DNA of 64,000 nucleotides from Asticcacaulis endophyticus (GCF_014652575.1 NZ_BMZB01000001.1:1619928-1683927); one strand, 5' to 3'. Shown: positions 17,976-27,247, counted from the first letter of the stretch. Numbers and translations are program-made. Notes: generated by a model from the letters alone, not told the origin.

Positions 17976-19694
17976 TTACTGCTTACGGAACAGGGTGATC
18001 GCGACCTCATTGCCGTTGGAATAGTTGTGGCCATGTACGGTGGTGATAGCGCGTACTTTCAGGTTATTTTTCGCCATTTCCGCCTCAAACGCTTTCAGGT
18101 GCTCGGCCTCGACAAAGATCGGGCGGCCCTGTTCGACGACGGTCACCGCCTGCTGGGCATTATCGAGCAGGGCAGTTTTGGTGCCCATGGCGAACACAAA
18201 ACTCGGTTCAGCGTAACCCAGCGTCGCCACCGGGCCGGGGATCAGACCCAGACGCGGGTCGGTGCGTGTCTCGATCAGCGTGTTTTCGAGATTAACCGAC
18301 ATCCACAGCGGTTTGAGCTGAGACGCCAGCGTAATCAGTCCCAGATGCCCGCCGACCCCGCCTAAGAACAGGCACAACAGCCCCGCGGCCTTGTGATTTT
18401 TCCACAGGAAGAACCCGCCAAGTGCCGCAATCAGCAGGGCCGAGGCCACCGTCAGGGTCACCGCCGTGAGCGCCACCGTCGGATGCGCACCGGTGCCAAA
18501 TTCGGTCAGGGCGGTAATGGCTATCCATGAGATGACCACACCGGCAAACAGCCCCAGCACCATATTCATGATCTTGGCCCAGCGCTTATGCACCATGCCG
18601 ATTGACACCGCCGCCAGCAGGGCCAGCCCGCCATAGGCCGGCAAAGGGTAATGGATCAGCTTGGTGGGGGAGATTTCAAAGATAATAAACGCGGGCAGGA
18701 ACCAGCAGATCGCAAAGCGGATGGCGGGCTCGATACGGCGCGAGATCGCCGCCTGCAAGGCCCCGCCCAGCAGAAACGTACCTGGGAAAAACATCAGCGG
18801 CAGCATCAGCGTATGCGTGCCGGGCCAGGCGAAATGGCCCTCAGAGCCGCTGACCAGCTTGGGCGCCAGATCATCACCGATGGCCGTGCCCCAAAAGGCG
18901 CCGTCGGTTGCAATAGTGATGGCAATGGCCCACGGCCCGACCATGAGGACGGTGAGGGCGATCCCCCAACTCCAGCCCAGATGGCGGAACCAGTCCATAT
19001 TGCCCTTAGACATATCGCCTTTGGCGGCCTGCTTGTCCCACGCGATCAGGGTGAACGCTGTAGCCAGAAAGATCATTGGCCCGATCGGGCCCTTGATAAG
19101 AATGGATGCGGCAAAGGCCAGCCAGAAGGTCAGACGCAGGTGACCAAGCTTAAGACGCGCCTTCGGATCGGCGTCGACCGGGCGGTTACGGTACGCGACA
19201 TAGATCTGCGCCAGCGCCGCCATAAACAGGGTCACAAATCCGCACAGGACGGCATCCGTCTTGGCGATAAAGGCCTCGGTCGACAGCAGCAGGGAAATAC
19301 CGAGGATCAGCCCGGCTTTCAGGCCGCGCCGGTTATCGAATAAGGCGCCGCCACCCCAGGCCAATGAAAACGCCGCAAGGGCCGCCCCCAGCAGGGATGG
19401 CCAGCGATAGGCCAGAATCTCACGCGCCCCAACTTCCGACGTTAAAGACACGCTGGCGGCTTGCAGCCAATGGATACCAACCGGTTTTTTATGGCGCGGG
19501 CCGTCCTGATAGTTGATGTTGATGAAGTCGCGGCTTTCCAGCATCTGGCTCGACGCCTGCACAAAGCGCGATTCGTCGCGATCCAGCGGCGGAATGATCA
19601 GGGCGCACGGCAGGCCGACCAGAAACGCCACCAGCGCTGCCAGAAGCGGCCCGCGCAAGCCTTGGGTTGCGGCAGCAATGAGTTTGGACGACAT
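17976..19694 (-). CDS. ArnT-like glycosyltransferase (GT39/GT83 family), polytopic membrane protein
   Basis: A 572-residue protein with about 12 predicted membrane helices. The first periplasmic loop carries PPLDRDESRFVQASSQML, with the acidic pair typical of ArnT/PMT-type transferases that use polyprenyl-phosphate sugars. KKPVGIHWLQAASV follows in the usual place. These enzymes move a sugar from an undecaprenyl carrier to lipid A or another surface acceptor. A soluble periplasmic C-terminus (about 460-572) follows the last helix. The neighbouring GT2 genes fit a surface-glycan role. Confidence 0.85.
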   Translation of the reverse strand: MSSKLIAAATQGLRGPLLAALVAFLVGLPCALIIPPLDRDESRFVQASSQMLESRDFININYQDGPRHKKPVGIHWLQAASVSLTSEVGAREILAYRWPSLLGAALAAFSLAWGGGALFDNRRGLKAGLILGISLLLSTEAFIAKTDAVLCGFVTLFMAALAQIYVAYRNRPVDADPKARLKLGHLRLTFWLAFAASILIKGPIGPMIFLATAFTLIAWDKQAAKGDMSKGNMDWFRHLGWSWGIALTVLMVGPWAIAITIATDGAFWGTAIGDDLAPKLVSGSEGHFAWPGTHTLMLPLMFFPGTFLLGGALQAAISRRIEPAIRFAICWFLPAFIIFEISPTKLIHYPLPAYGGLALLAAVSIGMVHKRWAKIMNMVLGLFAGVVISWIAITALTEFGTGAHPTVALTAVTLTVASALLIAALGGFFLWKNHKAAGLLCLFLGGVGGHLGLITLASQLKPLWMSVNLENTLIETRTDPRLGLIPGPVATLGYAEPSFVFAMGTKTALLDNAQQAVTVVEQGRPIFVEAEHLKAFEAEMAKNNLKVRAITTVHGHNYSNGNEVAITLFRKQ

Positions 19695-19913
19695 GAAAAC
19701 ACTCGCGGCAGATCAAAAATATGGGCGGCAAACTATTGTAGACGCACAGAAAATCCAGCGAAAAAGGACACGATTCGCTAAGGTTGCCACTATTTACCGA
19801 ATAAGCTTAAAATGTTAAGCACCAGAATCAAAGCCTTAATCTGGCCCTGTCGCGGGCCGTGCCGTGGTTTAACGGTCAGCAATTAAGGCGCGCAGCGATC
19901 CGAAAGAGTCCTT

Positions 19914-20645
19914 ATGCCTTTAGCCGTTTCCGTCGTCGTGGCCGTCCAGAATGAAGAGGGCGCGGTCGCCGATGTGGTAAGAGAGCTGAAGTCGGTATTC
20001 GATGACGGCCTTGGGGCCGATGGCTTTGAGCTGATTTTCGTCGACGATAAGTCATCGGACGGTACGGTGGCCCAACTACGCGAACTGCAAAAAACCGTGC
20101 CTAATCTGCGGGTTGTATTGCACGAAAAGAATGTCGGCAAATCGGGTGGCGTGCGCACCGGTATCATAAGTGCCCGCACCAACATCATTGCTATGATGGA
20201 CGGTGACGGCCAAAATCCGGCGGCGGATGTTTTGCGGACGGCGCTGAAACTGCTGAATGCCGGCCCGGAGGTCGGACTGGTGGCCGGTGAGCGTAAGCGA
20301 CGTCAGGATACGGCCTCGAAAAAATGGGCCTCACGCTGGGCCAATAGTATCCGTAAGCGCATGTTGAATGACGGGGCCGAAGATACCGGCTGCGGCATTA
20401 AGGCTATCCGCCGCGATGTCTTCCTGCGCTTACCCTATTTCGATAATATGCACCGCTATATCCCGGCCCTGGTCAACCGTGAGGGGTATAAAACCCTTTT
20501 TGAGCGGGTTGAGGATCGCCTGAGAACCACAGGTCATTCTAAATATACCAATATCGGCAGATTATGGGTTGCCTTATCCGATCTTCCGGGTGTCATGTGG
20601 CTAAACCGGCGTTACCGTCATCCGGGAAGCACAACTGAACTATAA
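19914..20645 (+). CDS. Family 2 glycosyltransferase, polyprenyl-phosphate mannosyltransferase-like
   Basis: A 243-residue GT2 enzyme of the dolichol-phosphate mannose synthase type. Visible are VVVAVQNEEGAVADVV, the FVDDKSSDGT donor motif, VVLHEKNVGKSGGVRTGI and MMDGDGQNP. TGCGIKAIRRDVF matches the family segment near residue 160. No C-terminal membrane helices are present, so the product could be made at the membrane surface and used by an ArnT-like enzyme such as the adjacent divergent one. The small membrane-protein gene downstream may be its partner. Confidence 0.85.
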   Translation: MPLAVSVVVAVQNEEGAVADVVRELKSVFDDGLGADGFELIFVDDKSSDGTVAQLRELQKTVPNLRVVLHEKNVGKSGGVRTGIISARTNIIAMMDGDGQNPAADVLRTALKLLNAGPEVGLVAGERKRRQDTASKKWASRWANSIRKRMLNDGAEDTGCGIKAIRRDVFLRLPYFDNMHRYIPALVNREGYKTLFERVEDRLRTTGHSKYTNIGRLWVALSDLPGVMWLNRRYRHPGSTTEL

Positions 20646-20730
20646 AATTGACGCGAGGGGCGCAATGTCTGGTCAGCCTGGTGAAAAACCGATATTAACC
20701 ATGTCAGCCGTTGCTTCAGGAGGAAAACGT

Positions 20731-21180
20731 ATGTCCGGTGCGCCGACGCCCAGCCAGCCCAGTATGTGGACCGCGTTTCCTTTACTTGTTATCCCGGTTG
20801 TTGCCTACAATCTGATCGCCTTTTTTTCGATGTTTGGTGGTTCGGCCGATGCGGCCTATAACTACCTGCACGGGGTATGGTTTAGCGTGCCGATGCCAGC
20901 GCCCGGTTCGACCTGGAAGGTCGGGGTAGGCGATGTCATTACCTTGATCGGCTTGATCATGCTGTTTTTCGAACTGCTGAAATCGACCTCATCGGACAAG
21001 GTGGCGATCATCAACCATGCTTTGTCGATGGTACTGTTTATCGTCTGTCTGGTGCAGTTTCTGCTGCTTAAGCCGTTTGCGACGTCAGTGTTTTTCATGC
21101 TGACGGCCATGACGCTGCTGGATGTGCTGGCAGGCTTTATTGTCACGACCATCTCGGCACGGCGTGACTTTGAGTTCTAA
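20731..21180 (+). CDS. Small four-helix membrane protein, function unknown
   Basis: A 149-residue protein with roughly four hydrophobic helices (around residues 11-32, 68-86, 95-115 and 120-140). The ATG at 20731 follows a near-perfect AGGAGG seven bases upstream; the in-frame ATG at 20665 lacks such a site. It follows the polyprenyl-phosphate sugar transferase gene in the same direction. No family was recognised; a role with the glycosylation genes is only suggested by position. Confidence 0.7.
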   Translation: MSGAPTPSQPSMWTAFPLLVIPVVAYNLIAFFSMFGGSADAAYNYLHGVWFSVPMPAPGSTWKVGVGDVITLIGLIMLFFELLKSTSSDKVAIINHALSMVLFIVCLVQFLLLKPFATSVFFMLTAMTLLDVLAGFIVTTISARRDFEF

Positions 21181-21197
21181 CTCTAATCAGACTTTGA

Positions 21198-21275
21198 TTA
21201 CCCAAATATCGTGAATATGGTCGCGACGATCAGTACGTCAAAAGTCTTGGTCAGTATGGGGTAAAGGGCCTGCAC
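21198..21275 (-). CDS. Candidate 25-residue membrane microprotein
   Basis: A GTG-initiated frame of 25 codons with GGAG eight bases upstream. Residues 9-24 (TKTFDVLIVATIFTIF) would make one hydrophobic helix. It lies 80 bp downstream of the 88-residue gene on the same strand. A frame this short can arise by chance; the ribosome-binding site and hydrophobic pattern are its only support. Confidence 0.3.
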   Translation of the reverse strand: MQALYPILTKTFDVLIVATIFTIFG

Positions 21276-21328
21276 AGTATCGTCTCCGCTCGTTTGCGGA
21301 AAGGCTTTGCAATTTGCGTGCCGGACGT

Positions 21329-21346
21329 GGTTAAGCGCGATTAACC
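21329..21346. promoter_or_regulatory. Palindrome GGTTAA-N6-TTAACC
   Basis: Perfect 6-bp arms around GCGCGA, 54 bp upstream of the candidate microprotein GTG. It resembles a CtrA-type double TTAA site, but with six rather than the usual seven spacer bases. Confidence 0.35.
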
Positions 21347-21355
21347 CTGAAAGCC

Positions 21356-21622
21356 TTATATTTCGGTCTTTTTGATGATGCCGGCCTGAGGTCTACGGTC
21401 ATTCCGGCCGGAATATTCTGACTTAAGATAGGTTGTTTTTGCCTGCGCTAAAGTCTCAGCCCCGCCTCTCAGGCCGCGTTTTTCACCGCCCCCTAGGATT
21501 TGTGCCGTAAAGCCCGGCTGTGCCTTCGCGCCTATACGCTTACGGGGCTTGGGGCCTGTATCATGATCAATCACCGGCCCGACAGGTACGGGCAGATTGG
21601 ATGTCTCGCGGGAAGTGGTCAT
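21356..21622 (-). CDS. Conserved-looking small basic protein, function unknown
   Basis: An 88-residue protein starting MTTSRETSNLPVPVGPVIDH. The pattern PVGPVIDHDTG, QILGGGEKRGLRGG, TYLKSEYSGRNDRRP, then a terminal IIKKTEI looks like a family I have seen in Caulobacterales, but I cannot name it. There are no membrane segments; it is rich in Gly, Arg and Lys. The ATG at 21622 is chosen because the upstream part of the open frame is Pro- and Cys-rich and unlike coding sequence. It lies downstream of phaR, separated by a terminator. Confidence 0.65.
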   Translation of the reverse strand: MTTSRETSNLPVPVGPVIDHDTGPKPRKRIGAKAQPGFTAQILGGGEKRGLRGGAETLAQAKTTYLKSEYSGRNDRRPQAGIIKKTEI

Positions 21623-21713
21623 GGGCGGTCTCGTGGGGGCGGTCTCAACATTCTGTTGGTATGCACAATAGCTGATAATGGTGCCGACTTTATTAAACCC
21701 TGCTGGACACATG

Positions 21714-21751
21714 AAAAAGGGCCCCGGCACAGATAACTGTGCGGAGCCCTT
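21714..21751 (-). terminator. Terminator of phaR
   Basis: On the minus strand a long stem (AAAGGGCTCCGCACAG against CTGTGCCGGGGCCCTTT, one bulge) with loop TTAT runs into TTTTTC, 33 bp after the phaR stop. Confidence 0.8.
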
Positions 21752-21783
21752 TCAAATCCGTGGATGGCGGTTAAGCCTGAAAA

Positions 21784-22413
21784 TTAACTTTTAGTGGCCA
21801 GCGCATCAATCTGCGCCTTCATGGCGGCCAGTTGTTTTTTCAGGTCGTCCATTTCATGGCTGTCGGCGGTGGGCTTAGCCTCAGAACCCTCCGAAGGGGC
21901 CTCTGCCGAAGCCGGTGCGCCTGCCGCCGTGGCCGCAAACGAGAACGGCGAGAACATACGCATAGCCCGATCAAACATGGCTAGGTTCTGGGACACCTGC
22001 TCATCAAAATACCCCAGACCCGGCGCCCCGCCGAAAGCCTGAGAAAACTGCGAACGAAAACGCTCCTGCTGCTTGGCAAAGCCATCAAGCGACATCTCAA
22101 GATAGGTCGGCAGCAGGTTTTGCATGCTGTCGCCATAAAAGGAGATAAGTTGGCGCAGGAATTGTATCGGCAGCAGGCTTTGGCCGTGGCTTTCTTCCTC
22201 GAAGATGATCTGAGCCAGAACGCCGCGGGTGATATCATCGCCGGATTTAGCATCATAGACGATGAAATCGACGTTTTGACGCACCATGTCGGAAAGATTG
22301 TCGAGGGTCACATAGGAACTGGTGGCCGTATTATAGAGGCGGCGGTTGGCATATTTTTTTATGACCACCTTATCGCCTTCGCCGCGTTTGGTTTTGGTCT
22401 TTCCTTCCGTCAT
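21784..22413 (-). CDS. phaR: Polyhydroxyalkanoate synthesis repressor PhaR
   Basis: A 209-residue regulator that binds DNA and PHA granules and represses phasin and its own gene until polymer forms. The N-terminal DNA-binding domain is clear (VVIKKYANRRLYNTATSSYV, about residues 17-37), followed by the PHB-accumulation domain (SLLPIQFLRQLISFYGDSMQ, about 78-98). The C-terminal region is Ala/Pro/Glu-rich and ends in a short coiled coil. It is divergent from phaA-phaB across about 400 bp containing TGC-rich palindromes. The start and length agree with the family. Confidence 0.93.
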   Translation of the reverse strand: MTEGKTKTKRGEGDKVVIKKYANRRLYNTATSSYVTLDNLSDMVRQNVDFIVYDAKSGDDITRGVLAQIIFEEESHGQSLLPIQFLRQLISFYGDSMQNLLPTYLEMSLDGFAKQQERFRSQFSQAFGGAPGLGYFDEQVSQNLAMFDRAMRMFSPFSFAATAAGAPASAEAPSEGSEAKPTADSHEMDDLKKQLAAMKAQIDALATKS

Positions 22414-22526
22414 CAGACGTATCTCCCGTTCATGCCCTTAATCGAGGCGCTACCGCCTGCATAAGGTGTGGTTATTGTGAGCAGACTAGACCTTTTTTTG
22501 CTGTTGCGTAAAGCATTTTGGATGCA

Positions 22527-22604
22527 GTTGCGCGCAACCGGACATAAAATGCGGCAAAATCTTATATTCACTGATAAAAATGATGTTCGCAGTTGCAAAA
22601 CTGC
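22527..22604. promoter_or_regulatory. Candidate PhaR operators between phaR and phaAB
   Basis: Two TGC-rich palindromes lie in the AT-rich divergent promoter region: GTTGCGCGCAAC (22527-22538, perfect) and GCAGTT-GCAA-AACTGC (22589-22604, perfect arms). PhaR in other alphaproteobacteria is known to bind TGC-containing repeats. The rest of 22414-22813 shows no gene. Confidence 0.45.
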
Positions 22605-22813
22605 ACATAAAATTTGCTCACAGGTTGTAAATATTCCGTAATAACAGGGCTTTTTCACGCAAAATCAGGTGACGAATGTTGCGGGATGTTGCAGGGTCGG
22701 CGACGTCCGCCGCAGGCTTATTCCGGCTTACGGCTCATGCCATTACTGTCTAAATTCCGTTACACAAAGATGTGAAATCTATGAGCGGAAACAATGTGAA
22801 AGGATTTGCCCGC

Positions 22814-24022
22814 ATGTCTGCCAAAACCGTGTCAGATGTCGTTATTGTTGCCGCTGCCCGCACGCCGGTGGGCTCATTCTTAGGCGGATTGTCCAGCCTG
22901 TCGGGCGCGGAATTGGGGGCCTTGGCCATCAAGGGCGTGATCGAGCGCGCCGGCATTGCCGCCGCCGATGTCGATGAAGTGATAATGGGGCAGGTGTTAC
23001 AGGCCGCCCAAGGGCAGGGCCCGGCCCGTCAGGCCTCCATCAAGGCCGGTTTGCCGATTGAAACCCCGGCCTGGAGCCTCAATCAGATCTGTGGCTCCGG
23101 CTTGCGGGCGGTGGCTTTGGGGGCGCAGCAAATTGCGCTCGGTGATTCGGCAATAGTTGTGGCGGGTGGTCAGGAAAGCATGTCGCTGGCGGTTCATGCC
23201 GCGCAAATCCGCACGGGCCAGAAAATGGGCGATCTTGGTTTGAAAGACACCATGATCACCGACGGTCTGTGGGATTCGTTCAACGGCTATCACATGGGTC
23301 AGACGGCGGAGAACATTGCCGCCAAGTGGGGCATCAGCCGCGGCGCGCAGGATGAGTTTGCGGTGTCGTCGCAGAACAAGGCCGAGGCCGCTCAGAAAGC
23401 CGGTAAGTTCGATGAAGAAATCTTGCCCGTAACCATTAAGGGCCGCAAAGGCGACACGGTCGTCGATAAGGACGAATTTATCCGTCACGGCGTGGTGCTG
23501 GACAGCATTTCGGGTCTGAAACCTGCCTTCAATAAAGAAGGTTCGGTCACGGCTGCCAATGCGTCGGGCCTCAATGACGGGGCGGCCGCGCTGGTGCTGA
23601 TGTCGGCGGATGAGGCCGCCAAGCGCGGGCTTAAGCCGCTGGCGAAGATCGTGTCGTGGGCCAATGCCGGTGTCGATCCGGCGATCATGGGTACCGGCCC
23701 GATCCCGGCCTCGAAAAAGGCGCTGGCAAAAGCGGGCTGGAGCGTGGCCGACCTTGATCTGGTCGAATCCAACGAAGCCTTTGCGGCGCAGGCTTTGTGC
23801 GTGGTTAAGGAACTGGGGCTTGATACCGCTAAGGTCAATGTCAACGGCGGCGCAATTGCTATCGGCCACCCGATCGGGGCGTCCGGCGCGCGTATTCTGA
23901 CCACGCTTCTGTTTGAACTTAAGCGCCGCACTGCCGAGCAGGGCAAGCCGCTCAAAGGTCTCGCGACGCTGTGCATTGGCGGCGGGATGGGGGTTGCCAT
24001 GACCGTTGAGTCAATAGTTTAA
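22814..24022 (+). CDS. phaA: Acetyl-CoA C-acetyltransferase (beta-ketothiolase)
   Basis: A 402-residue biosynthetic thiolase that condenses two acetyl-CoA to acetoacetyl-CoA, the first step of poly-3-hydroxybutyrate synthesis. The acylated cysteine is in [16 protein letters not shown] (near residue 90); the active-site histidine is in [19 protein letters not shown] (near 355), and the second cysteine in [14 protein letters not shown]. The ATG at 22814 matches the typical family N-terminus ([16 protein letters not shown]); an upstream ATG at 22772 would add 14 unconserved residues. phaB follows 38 bp downstream. Confidence 0.95.
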   Translation: MSAKTVSDVVIVAAARTPVGSFLGGLSSLSGAELGALAIKGVIERAGIAAADVDEVIMGQVLQAAQGQGPARQASIKAGLPIETPAWSLNQICGSGLRAVALGAQQIALGDSAIVVAGGQESMSLAVHAAQIRTGQKMGDLGLKDTMITDGLWDSFNGYHMGQTAENIAAKWGISRGAQDEFAVSSQNKAEAAQKAGKFDEEILPVTIKGRKGDTVVDKDEFIRHGVVLDSISGLKPAFNKEGSVTAANASGLNDGAAALVLMSADEAAKRGLKPLAKIVSWANAGVDPAIMGTGPIPASKKALAKAGWSVADLDLVESNEAFAAQALCVVKELGLDTAKVNVNGGAIAIGHPIGASGARILTTLLFELKRRTAEQGKPLKGLATLCIGGGMGVAMTVESIV

Positions 24023-24060
24023 GAATCTGATTTAATTAAAAAATATAGGAACAGGATAAT

Positions 24061-24783
24061 ATGACACGAGTAGCATTGGTCACCGGCGGCACGCGCGGTA
24101 TCGGTAAGGCCATCGTAAAACGTCTTAAGGACGCAGGTCTGACGGTCGCCGCCGGTTATGCCGGTAACGAAGAAAATGCCCGCAAGGTCGCCGAAGAGCT
24201 AGGCGTCATGGTCGTCAAGGGCAGCGTCGATAAGTTCGAGGACTGCGCGCGCGCCGCCAAGGAGGTCACCGACGCGCTTGGCCCCATCGACGTGCTGGTC
24301 AACAATGCCGGTATCACCCGCGACGGCTTCTTCCATAAGATGACGCAGGATCAGTGGCAGGAAGTCATCCACACCAATATGGACTCGGTCTTCAACATGA
24401 CCCGTCAGGTGATCGAAGGCATGAGAGAGCGTAATTATGGCCGCATCATCAATATCTCATCGATTAACGGCCAAAAGGGGCAGGCGGGGCAGACTAACTA
24501 TTCCGCCGCCAAGGCTGGGATGATCGGCTTCACCAAGGCTCTGGCGATGGAATCGGCTGCCAAGGGTATCACCGTTAACTGCGTGGCGCCCGGCTATACC
24601 TCGACCGAGATGGTGTCGGCCATCAATCCGGCGGTGCTTGAAAAAATCGTCGCCGGTATTCCGGTCGGTCGTCTGGGCACGCCCGAAGAAGTGGCTGAAA
24701 TCTGCGCGTTTCTGGCGTCGGATATGGCCAGCTTCATTACGGGGGCGACCATTGCGGTCAATGGCGGCCAACATATGCTGTAA
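24061..24783 (+). CDS. phaB: Acetoacetyl-CoA reductase
   Basis: A 240-residue SDR enzyme that reduces acetoacetyl-CoA to (R)-3-hydroxybutyryl-CoA with NADPH. TGGTRGIGKAI binds the cofactor, NNAGITRDGFFHKMT is the typical PhaB segment, and the catalytic residues lie in NISSINGQKGQAGQTNYSAAK. The C-terminus ITGATIAVNGGQHM is also diagnostic. It is the second gene of the phaAB operon and ends before a strong terminator. The polymerase gene phaC is not in the window. Confidence 0.95.
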   Translation: MTRVALVTGGTRGIGKAIVKRLKDAGLTVAAGYAGNEENARKVAEELGVMVVKGSVDKFEDCARAAKEVTDALGPIDVLVNNAGITRDGFFHKMTQDQWQEVIHTNMDSVFNMTRQVIEGMRERNYGRIINISSINGQKGQAGQTNYSAAKAGMIGFTKALAMESAAKGITVNCVAPGYTSTEMVSAINPAVLEKIVAGIPVGRLGTPEEVAEICAFLASDMASFITGATIAVNGGQHML

Positions 24784-24830
24784 GGGCAATGTGTTATAAT
24801 ATATCCGCAGTATGTTGTTAATATTGCTGA

Positions 24831-24868
24831 AATTGGGCAAAGCCGCCTTGGCTTTGCCCAATTTTTTT
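24831..24868 (+). terminator. Terminator of phaAB
   Basis: A 14-bp perfect stem (AATTGGGCAAAGCC / GGCTTTGCCCAATT) with a 5-base loop followed by TTTTT. Confidence 0.9.
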
Positions 24869-24917
24869 GAAATGCTCGTCTTAAATCCGCCCCACTCACT
24901 GCTTACACCCTTGTCCT

Positions 24918-25706
24918 ATGAGATTTTCCACGCGTCAGTTCAGATTGCCGGTTGCCTTAAGCCTCCTGATTGGGGTGATGACCCTGACAGGGTTGGGCTT
25001 GGGAACGGCGAACGCACAAAATAACCTGCGTGACGCCATGCTGGGGCCATCGACCTCTGATAGCCGCGGCAACTCCATGCCCGATGTCGCCCATTTTATG
25101 TCCGAAGACGGCGAAGGTTTTGTGCTTGATCACACGCAGGACCAGCCGTTCATTCGCTTTGATGGCGATGCCGAAGTCTGGGCGCTCACGCCGTCACCGG
25201 GGCCGCGCGGCGATGTGATATTCAAGAACGATGTCGGCGAACCCATTCTCCGGTCTTCGCGGCTTGGCGGGCTGACCCTGTTCAGCCGCACACGCCCGAC
25301 TGGCGATCCGGTCGCGGTCAGTGGCAAGGCTGACGCCATCAAGGCAGGTCGTATGACGCCGGGCCTGTTGTTCCAGCAACTGGCCAGAGCCTCGAAAAAA
25401 GCCTCTGCCGCCGTATCGCGCCTTCTGCCGTTTGATGCCGATATTCAGACACCGGGCGCGGATTACCTGTTTGCCGATGCGGCGCGGGTGACGGCGGATG
25501 CCATAGTCGATGTCGCCAACCAAAATAATGGCCGCAAAATTCTGGAACCCATCCGTGAGGTTCGCCTGATCGAAGGCCGCCCGCCGGGTGTCTATATGGA
25601 ACGCAACACGCTGGTCCTGCGGCTTGACCACACGCAGGGCTGGGGCGGGCGGCCGTCGTCCAAGCGCATCACCAAGATCCTCAAGACCGCCTCTAAGGGC
25701 CGATAG
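24918..25706 (+). CDS. Exported protein, DUF4908-like
   Basis: A 262-residue protein with an N-terminal signal peptide (hydrophobic LPVALSLLIGVMTLTGLGLG, cleavage after ANA near 34). The mature part has FVLDHTQDQPFIRFDGDAEVW, PRGDVIFKNDVGEPILR, SRLGGLTLFS, a helical Ala/Ser-rich segment, then VYMERNTLVLRLDHTQGWGG near the end. From memory it resembles the DUF4908 family found in Caulobacterales; the function is unknown. It is probably periplasmic. The phaB terminator separates it from the upstream operon. Confidence 0.7.
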   Translation: MRFSTRQFRLPVALSLLIGVMTLTGLGLGTANAQNNLRDAMLGPSTSDSRGNSMPDVAHFMSEDGEGFVLDHTQDQPFIRFDGDAEVWALTPSPGPRGDVIFKNDVGEPILRSSRLGGLTLFSRTRPTGDPVAVSGKADAIKAGRMTPGLLFQQLARASKKASAAVSRLLPFDADIQTPGADYLFADAARVTADAIVDVANQNNGRKILEPIREVRLIEGRPPGVYMERNTLVLRLDHTQGWGGRPSSKRITKILKTASKGR

Positions 25707-25781
25707 TTCCGTATAGACAGCGCCGTATTGCGTCCCCTATGCTGTTTGGCATAATGCGTGTGAAAGCGGTGGGGGTACAGG

Positions 25782-27233
25782 GTGAAGCGTACGGTTAAGA
25801 TTGCCACAGGTCTTGTGGTCGTATTCATGGCTATTTCGGGTACGGCCCTGGCCCAGCCCTACGGCAATGCCCGTCTGGTCAGCCCCCCCCAATATGGTCA
25901 GATCAAAATGGTTCTGGGTGCTGCACGTCTTGTCGCGCAACCCTCCGCCGAGTGTTCCATTGAGGGCAAGCCGTGGGTCTCGGCTCCGTGCTTCGATCCG
26001 GTGTTTGCCCGTCTGCGCCAAACCGGAGAAGCCTCCGCCACGGTGGTCGGGCTGTTTCGTCCGGCGCTGGACGGTGAGATCATGCGCGGCACCTATGGTT
26101 ACGATTTTGCCCTGTTCGATGTTACCAAGCAGGGCGCGAAGTTCAATGTCGCCAAGATCGACCTCCAGACCTCAGCCGTGCGCGCGCCCCAGGACTGTTT
26201 CAGCCTGCCGGAGGAAGACGTGTTTTATCGCATGGACCGGCGCGGCACCGTCTCAGTCGCGCAGGAAATGCTGACGGTGGTGTGCGGCGGCGCCCCCAAA
26301 CGCACTTACGGCGGCTATATGGCGCAGGGGGCCTCGCTTCCGGCTCAGGAGCCGGCGGTAGGGCAGGCCCCGAACCTGAGCGGGCCGTTGTGGGTCACAA
26401 CGGAAAAGCGTTTCCTGAAGGGTGAGCGGCGGTATCTTGCCATCAAGGATGGCGACTGCCCCAAGGATCAGCGCGTTGATGGCGATTACTGTGCCCCGGC
26501 GGCGGTGGCGGCTTTTGCGGGCAATGCAGAGCTTAAGGAACTGGATCTGATCGCGTCTGAACGCCGGGTCGAAGAGGGGGCCGCCCTGACCGATAAGGAC
26601 ATCGACCAGTGGGTTCTGAAACGCAAAGGCAAGGGTCCAAAGCAAAAACTCGAAGCCGATGATCGCTGGTTCGCGCACTCAAATCTTGAAGCCATTCCAG
26701 GCTGCACGCCCATAAAGGACACGACCTACCGCGTGGTACGCCATGAGGGTGAGTTATATCTTCAGGAAGAAGTGCTGGCCCAGTGCGGCGCACCGCCCGC
26801 CCCGTCGCCGTTTGCGACCTATGAAGCATATGGCGATGAACGCCCTGTGGCGCAGTTTAAGCCCGACTGTCCGGCGGAGTCGAAGATGCTATCCAACATC
26901 TGCTTTGATGACGTTATCGCCTATATGGAGGCCAATAACCATCAGGCGCTGGATGTTGTGGTGCTGAACCGCCCGGCTCAAGATCGGGCCCAAGATCGGG
27001 ACTATTTATATCGGGGCGGGCCGGTCAGCTATGACATGGTCAAGGTTAAGTTTTATGAGGGGCACCGGTACGAAGCCGACCGCAAATCAAGCTATAATGC
27101 CCGCTCAATCATCTTGCCCGGCTGCTCGCAAATGCCAAACGCGCCACCTGAGGCTAAGGGATGGGTGCTGACCAAACGCGGACGTAACCTTATGGCGGTA
27201 GAGTATCAGTGGTTTAGCTGTCCGGTGAGTTAA
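25782..27233 (+). CDS. Exported protein with three four-cysteine repeats, unknown family
   Basis: A 483-residue protein with a signal peptide (MKRTVKIATG, hydrophobic 8-20, cleavage near ALA 24). It contains exactly 12 cysteines, in three sets of four: 58/70/139/168, 226/237/308/335 and 363/374/448/480. Spacings within the sets are nearly constant (11-12, 69-74, 27-32), so the protein is three diverged repeats of about 130 residues, each probably held by two disulfides in the periplasm. Repeat 1 and 3 share a CFDPVF/CFDDVI motif and a ...LFRPA/...VLNRPA strand. It starts at GTG 25782 and converges with hisIE. No known family recognised. Confidence 0.7.
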   Translation: MKRTVKIATGLVVVFMAISGTALAQPYGNARLVSPPQYGQIKMVLGAARLVAQPSAECSIEGKPWVSAPCFDPVFARLRQTGEASATVVGLFRPALDGEIMRGTYGYDFALFDVTKQGAKFNVAKIDLQTSAVRAPQDCFSLPEEDVFYRMDRRGTVSVAQEMLTVVCGGAPKRTYGGYMAQGASLPAQEPAVGQAPNLSGPLWVTTEKRFLKGERRYLAIKDGDCPKDQRVDGDYCAPAAVAAFAGNAELKELDLIASERRVEEGAALTDKDIDQWVLKRKGKGPKQKLEADDRWFAHSNLEAIPGCTPIKDTTYRVVRHEGELYLQEEVLAQCGAPPAPSPFATYEAYGDERPVAQFKPDCPAESKMLSNICFDDVIAYMEANNHQALDVVVLNRPAQDRAQDRDYLYRGGPVSYDMVKVKFYEGHRYEADRKSSYNARSIILPGCSQMPNAPPEAKGWVLTKRGRNLMAVEYQWFSCPVS

Positions 27234-27247
27234 GGGGCTCCGGTGCT

